Source: Deltaproteobacteria bacterium
Lineage (GTDB): Bacteria > Myxococcota > Myxococcia > SLRQ01
Direction: 5' to 3'
DNA: 8,841 nucleotides
Assembly: GCA_007128675.1 (NCBI GenBank)
Contig: SKWY01000228.1
Location: 1 to 8,841 of the forward strand
Shown here: piece by piece, positions 5,975 to 8,841 of the stretch
Numbering within the stretch: the stretch's first letter is position 1
Layout: each line of letters opens with the position of its first letter
Notes under the pieces: model-generated
Databases searched by the model: none
What the model was told of the DNA's origin: nothing
The model's input: the letters and a program-made list of their open reading frames with translations, nothing else
Made by a program: the position numbers and the translations under genes

Positions 5975-6766
5975 CTACTCGCTCTCGCTGCAGACTGGTT
6001 TTCCGTCGGGAACGAACTCCAGCTCATGATCTTCCGGGGTCGTGAAGCAGCTCCAGGGGATGTACCAGGCGCTGTCATCCGGCTTGGTCAGTATCATCGG
6101 ATCTCCTTGCCACACGCATATTATGTCGTCCTCTTTGCGGCAGAAGACCGGGACCTCCTCGGTGCCGTGGCACTGTCGATCCGTGTCATAGAAGTGTCCC
6201 ATCATGACCTCGCAACCGTGGGCCTCGCATTCATCGACGTCGAGCTCGAGACACGAGACCTCGCTGCAGACTGGTCTTCCGTCGGGAACGAACTCCACCT
6301 CATGATCTTCCGGGGTCGTGAAGCAGCTCCAGGGGATGTACCAGGCGCTGTCATCCGGCTTGGTCAGTATCATCGGATCTCCTTGCCACGCGCATATTAT
6401 GTCGTCCTCTTTGCGGCAGAAGACCGGGACCTCCTCGGTGTCGTGGCACTGTCCATCCCTGTCATAGAAGTGTCCCATCATCACCTCGCAACCGTGGGCC
6501 TCGCATTCATCGACGTCGAGCTCGAGACACGAGACCTCGCAGCAGCTCGCCGGATAGACACCGTCATTCGGGGAACGACACGTGCCATGCTCGTCGAGCC
6601 AGGCACCCCAACAACTGCCATCGGGCTCACCAACCACTTCGCGGGCCTCACCCCCCAAGATGGTATGAGCGTCACTCAGCGAGCCATCACCGTCACATCC
6701 AGCACCGGCCACGGCAAGCGCCAGAACTAGAGCCATGCAATCTGCAATTCTCCGAATTCCATTCAT
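5975..6766 (-). CDS. Lipoprotein with two tandem 92-residue eight-cysteine repeats
   Basis: This encodes a predicted exported, lipid-anchored protein of 263 aa with unknown function. Residues 1-23 form a signal peptide (MALVLALAVAGAG) with Cys24 as the likely lipid-modified residue; the lipobox GAGC is slightly atypical. A linker with several Cys (about 24-76) is followed by two nearly identical modules at 77-168 and 169-260. Each has eight cysteines in the same spacing (starting EVSCLELDVDECEAHGCEVM and ending PDGxPVC), so both are probably disulfide-bonded domains outside the cell. The modules differ at six residues only. The start at 6766 is chosen because an AGGAG lies seven bases upstream and a signal peptide follows at once; an in-frame ATG at 6853 has neither. 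It heads the minus-strand cluster but is separated from the next gene by 471 bp holding hairpins and an integrase remnant. Confidence 0.82.
   Translation of the reverse strand: MNGIRRIADCMALVLALAVAGAGCDGDGSLSDAHTILGGEAREVVGEPDGSCWGAWLDEHGTCRSPNDGVYPASCCEVSCLELDVDECEAHGCEVMMGHFYDRDGQCHDTEEVPVFCRKEDDIICAWQGDPMILTKPDDSAWYIPWSCFTTPEDHEVEFVPDGRPVCSEVSCLELDVDECEAHGCEVMMGHFYDTDRQCHGTEEVPVFCRKEDDIICVWQGDPMILTKPDDSAWYIPWSCFTTPEDHELEFVPDGKPVCSESE
5984..6259 (-). repeat. Tandem repeat unit 2 (C-terminal module, 276 bp)
   Basis: This unit is offset by exactly 276 bp from 6260-6535, with seven mismatches that I counted (about 97.5% identity) and no gaps. It encodes lipoprotein residues 169-260 almost exactly. 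Confidence 0.9.
6260..6535 (-). repeat. Tandem repeat unit 1 (N-terminal module, 276 bp)
   Basis: This is the partner of 5984-6259 and encodes residues 77-168. The similarity ends at 6535, where the sequence continues into the unique N-terminal linker. The units are head-to-tail without spacer, as expected from unequal exchange or slippage. Confidence 0.9.
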
Positions 6767-6773
6767 CTCGAGT

Positions 6774-6778
6774 CTCCT
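6774..6778 (-). promoter_or_regulatory. Ribosome binding site AGGAG of the cysteine-repeat lipoprotein
   Basis: AGGAG on the minus strand, seven bases before the ATG at 6766. It decides this start over the upstream in-frame ATG at 6853. Confidence 0.65.
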
Positions 6779-7135
6779 GTGGTGTTTGCCCCTGCCCGAC
6801 GACCCCAAGGCCCGAACAGCGAGAAAGTCGACAACGAATCGGCGAATCTGCAATCAGTGTGCCGTGTATGCACCCGTCAGAAGGCATGGATTTTCATGTG
6901 GTTAGAGAATTCTCGTTGACGGATACACCCCGGTTATTCGTCGTGACCGTCAGATTCTCGAGGCATTCTGCTGTCGATGAGAGACGAATTGTCTGATAGC
7001 CCATCGCAGGTGGCGTTGTCCGAGAGAGCCCCAAAGGCCCGCGGACGACCTTGCCCGCTCTCCACCTTCTCCAGCAGATGCCCTCGTCAATTCTGCCGGG
7101 ATCCATAATTCCTCGAGAGTACGGAACAAATCCGA

Positions 7136-7165
7136 AGCCCCGACCAGCATGTGATGATCGGGGCT
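7136..7165. other. Perfect 8-bp inverted repeat in the divergent intergenic region
   Basis: AGCCCCGA and TCGGGGCT are separated by 14 bases. It could be an RNA hairpin or a dyad operator for the gene starting 71 bases to the right. On the minus strand a mildly T-rich stretch (TTTGTT) follows a few bases after the stem, so a weak minus-strand terminator is also possible. Confidence 0.4.
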
Positions 7166-7220
7166 CCTGTTGAACAATGGGTCACCTTGTTTGTCTTACG
7201 GCGTGTTGTCTCCCTCCGTG

Positions 7221-7226
7221 TATACT
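7221..7226 (+). promoter_or_regulatory. Possible -10 box TATACT
   Basis: TATACT ends nine bases before the ATG at 7236. If used, transcription would start almost at the ATG and give a nearly leaderless mRNA, which would fit the absence of a Shine-Dalgarno sequence. No good -35 lies at 16-18 bp spacing, so this is weak. Confidence 0.2.
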
Positions 7227-7235
7227 TCCTGGACA

Positions 7236-8841
7236 ATGAAGATGCTCCTGCTAACCGTCTTGGTGGTGGTGGCCCTGGCCCCGGGGCGGACCGAGGCGGG
7301 TTACCGCTTCTCGGTGCCCGAGATGAGGCTGGAGGTGACGGTCAACGCCGATGCCTCGGTGACGGTGGACTACGACATACTCTTTCAGAACGAGGCCAGT
7401 GGGCTCTCGATCGACGTAGTGGACGTGGGACTCTTCCACGGGCGCTACTCCCTGAACGAAGTCCGGGCGGAGGCGGAGAGCGCCGAGGTCACTCGCATAG
7501 AGAAGTCGACCTGGCTCGAGGCGGGAGTGGAGATCCGCCTCGCGGAAGGCGGCATTCCCCGCGGCGAGAGCGATCGTCTCCGGGTGGAGGCGCGAGTGCC
7601 CGACATGGTCTTCCGCGACCTACTCCACGCCACTCACGCCTCACTTCGGATCACTCCCACATGGTTCGGCGAACGCTTCGTCACGGGGCGGACCGATCTG
7701 ACGGTGATTGTGCGCCTCCCTTTCGACATCGCCGTCGAGGAGGTCTTTCATCAAGACGTGCCCTTCTCTCTGCGAGAGTCGGGACCCGACGGTCCCGTGG
7801 TCACCTGGCGCTGGCCCAGCACCCGCCTCGTCAGGAGTCACGAGGTCGGCGTCTCCTTTCCAGCCGAAGAGATGGAGAGGCTGGCTCGGGCGAGGCCCAC
7901 CTGGCTCGGTCTTATTCTCTCTTCCCGGAGCTTCTCCGATTGGGTCTTCGGCCACGCCGGACGCTTCATCCCCTGGGTCACCCTGAACGTCATTCTTCTC
8001 AGTTTGCTCGTGGGACTGATCGTCGCCAGGCGCGGCATTGGTGATCTCATGATCGCCGGGATCTTGCTCTTCGCGGTGGTGATGCTCTTTCCCCGCTCGC
8101 CCTTCATACTTTGGCCTGTCGGGCTGTTGTCTCTGGGGCTCATCCACTGGCGTCTGCGCCGGCGCCTCAGCCGCTACCTCCCGCCCATCGTCAGCGTCGA
8201 GGGGGGCGGCATCAAGCGGGGGCTCACCGCGCCCGGGGCCGCTGCGCTTTTGGAACTTCCAGTAGGCCGGGTCGTCACGCTGGTGCTCTTCGGCCTGCTC
8301 GAGAAGGGAATAGCCCGGGTCGTCAAGGCGGAGCCCACGGAGCTCGCTATAGACGAGGCCTTCAAGAGGGGGCACGCCACCCGGCTGAAGGAGGCGGCGT
8401 CGCGAGGAGTGGTGCTCCACGAGTACGAGCATCGTTTCATCGACGTGATCAACTCCCAACCGGGCCGCCCCCTCGCGGAGCTGGATTTCAAGGAGGCCTT
8501 CGAGCGCCTGATAGACTATGTCTCCAGGCGTATGGAGGGCTTCGACCTCGCCGCGACCCGGGAGTACTACCAGCGGATATGCCGGCGTGCGTGGACGGAA
8601 GTCGAGGGCGCGGGGCACGAGGTCTTGGAGGGGGAGCTAGAGCGTTGGTGGAAGTGGCTCTTCCTCGAGGATCAGCAGGGAAAGAGCTTCGATAATCTAG
8701 ATGTCAGGCTGCCCAGCGCCGCCAGTGCCCCCGTCGCTCTTTGGCTGGGGGCGGCGGGTGGGGGCGTCGGCGCCCAGGCGGGCATCGGACTTCCGGGCGG
8801 TGGGGCGGAAGGGGCGGGGGCCACGGGCGCCTCGCTGGGCA
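7236..8841 (+). CDS. Large multi-domain membrane protein (DUF2207-like layout), cut by the window end
   Basis: The frame is open from the ATG at 7236 to the right edge: 535 codons, no stop. Residues 1-20 form a signal peptide. Residues 21-240 form a beta-rich extracytoplasmic domain (RFSVPEMRLEVTVNADASV, SLRITPTWFGERFVTG). Three hydrophobic segments follow at about 245-267, 271-286 and 289-305. A cytoplasmic part then starts with a winged-helix-like stretch (GLTAPGAAALLELPVGRVVT, then VLFGLLEKGIARVV) and continues with charged helices. From about residue 500 a Gly/Ala-rich tail begins. This order resembles DUF2207-type predicted membrane proteins, which often end in Gly-rich low-complexity tails. 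The family is uncharacterised and I assign no function. There is no clear Shine-Dalgarno; a second ATG at 7242 is an alternative start. Third codon positions are strongly G/C, supporting this frame over the overlapping ones. Confidence 0.85.
   Translation, partial: MKMLLLTVLVVVALAPGRTEAGYRFSVPEMRLEVTVNADASVTVDYDILFQNEASGLSIDVVDVGLFHGRYSLNEVRAEAESAEVTRIEKSTWLEAGVEIRLAEGGIPRGESDRLRVEARVPDMVFRDLLHATHASLRITPTWFGERFVTGRTDLTVIVRLPFDIAVEEVFHQDVPFSLRESGPDGPVVTWRWPSTRLVRSHEVGVSFPAEEMERLARARPTWLGLILSSRSFSDWVFGHAGRFIPWVTLNVILLSLLVGLIVARRGIGDLMIAGILLFAVVMLFPRSPFILWPVGLLSLGLIHWRLRRRLSRYLPPIVSVEGGGIKRGLTAPGAAALLELPVGRVVTLVLFGLLEKGIARVVKAEPTELAIDEAFKRGHATRLKEAASRGVVLHEYEHRFIDVINSQPGRPLAELDFKEAFERLIDYVSRRMEGFDLAATREYYQRICRRAWTEVEGAGHEVLEGELERWWKWLFLEDQQGKSFDNLDVRLPSAASAPVALWLGAAGGGVGAQAGIGLPGGGAEGAGATGASLG

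Larger units (their letters stand above)
6767..7235. other. Divergent intergenic region (469 bp)
   Basis: This lies between the minus-strand lipoprotein start and the plus-strand membrane-protein start, so promoters for both are expected here. I find no convincing -35/-10 pair and no RNA gene. Open frames on the minus strand (6894-7106, 6950-7177) lack ribosome binding sites and recognisable content. Confidence 0.5.

Noticed and set aside
5921..6730. Long plus-strand open frame of 269 codons with repeats
   Set aside because: It lies antisense to the cysteine-repeat lipoprotein. Its repeats simply mirror the 276-bp duplication, and it lacks a ribosome binding site and recognisable domains.
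6894..7106. Minus-strand peptide beginning MGYQTIRL, slightly like the start of enoyl-CoA hydratases
   Set aside because: The resemblance covers only a few residues, the rest does not fit, and there is no ribosome binding site.
7151..8044. Plus-strand frame of 297 codons starting at 7151
   Set aside because: It is in another frame than the true gene and its composition is Arg/Gly/Ser-rich. The 7236 frame has a signal peptide, membrane segments and strong third-position GC.
7641..8618. Minus-strand open frame of 325 codons
   Set aside because: It is antisense to the membrane protein at 7236. The product is a low-complexity, Pro/Gly/Glu/Arg-rich shadow typical of GC-rich genes.

Overview
The window looks like accessory, remnant-rich chromosome from a GC-rich bacterium with many secreted proteins. 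Myxococcota or a related deltaproteobacterial lineage is the best guess. The hints are small cysteine-rich lipoproteins, a DegP-like protease with a PEGA-like tail, remnants of a DDE integrase family common in such genomes, and Shine-Dalgarno-led genes with high third-position GC. This assignment is inference; there is no rRNA or other marker gene.

Layout. Positions 1-1384 hold a small unknown ORF (187-381) and a decayed DUF4143-type AAA ATPase (741-1384). The ATPase has lost its N-terminal nucleotide-binding part and is broken by a frameshift at an eight-G run. Positions 1594-3025 hold two degraded copies of one mobile-element end. They are 292 bp each, about 91% identical, without gaps, and in direct orientation. 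They flank a lower-GC cysteine-rich lipoprotein gene (2117-2500). Each copy contains the C-terminus of an integrase read on the minus strand. A third remnant of the same integrase family (about 5648-5843, minus) carries other parts of the protein.

The minus strand from 6766 to 3368 carries three genes for exported proteins. They are a lipoprotein made mostly of two nearly identical 92-residue eight-cysteine repeats (6766-5975), a 363-residue exported or membrane-anchored protein (5503-4412), and a trypsin-like serine protease with a complete His-Asp-Ser triad (4303-3368). The last two are close enough to share a transcript. The first is separated from them by the integrase remnant and a cluster of three perfect hairpins.

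On the right, after a 469-bp divergent intergenic region, a plus-strand gene (7236 to the window edge) encodes a large membrane protein. It has a signal peptide, an extracytoplasmic domain, three hydrophobic segments, a cytoplasmic region and the start of a Gly/Ala-rich tail, an architecture like DUF2207-type proteins. It is cut off by the window.

I see no CRISPR array, tRNA, rRNA or complete mobile element, and no clearly new multi-gene system. The most interesting items are the recent internal duplication in the lipoprotein, where 6 of 7 substitutions change the protein; the paired repeats around the small lipoprotein gene; and the secreted protease cluster.
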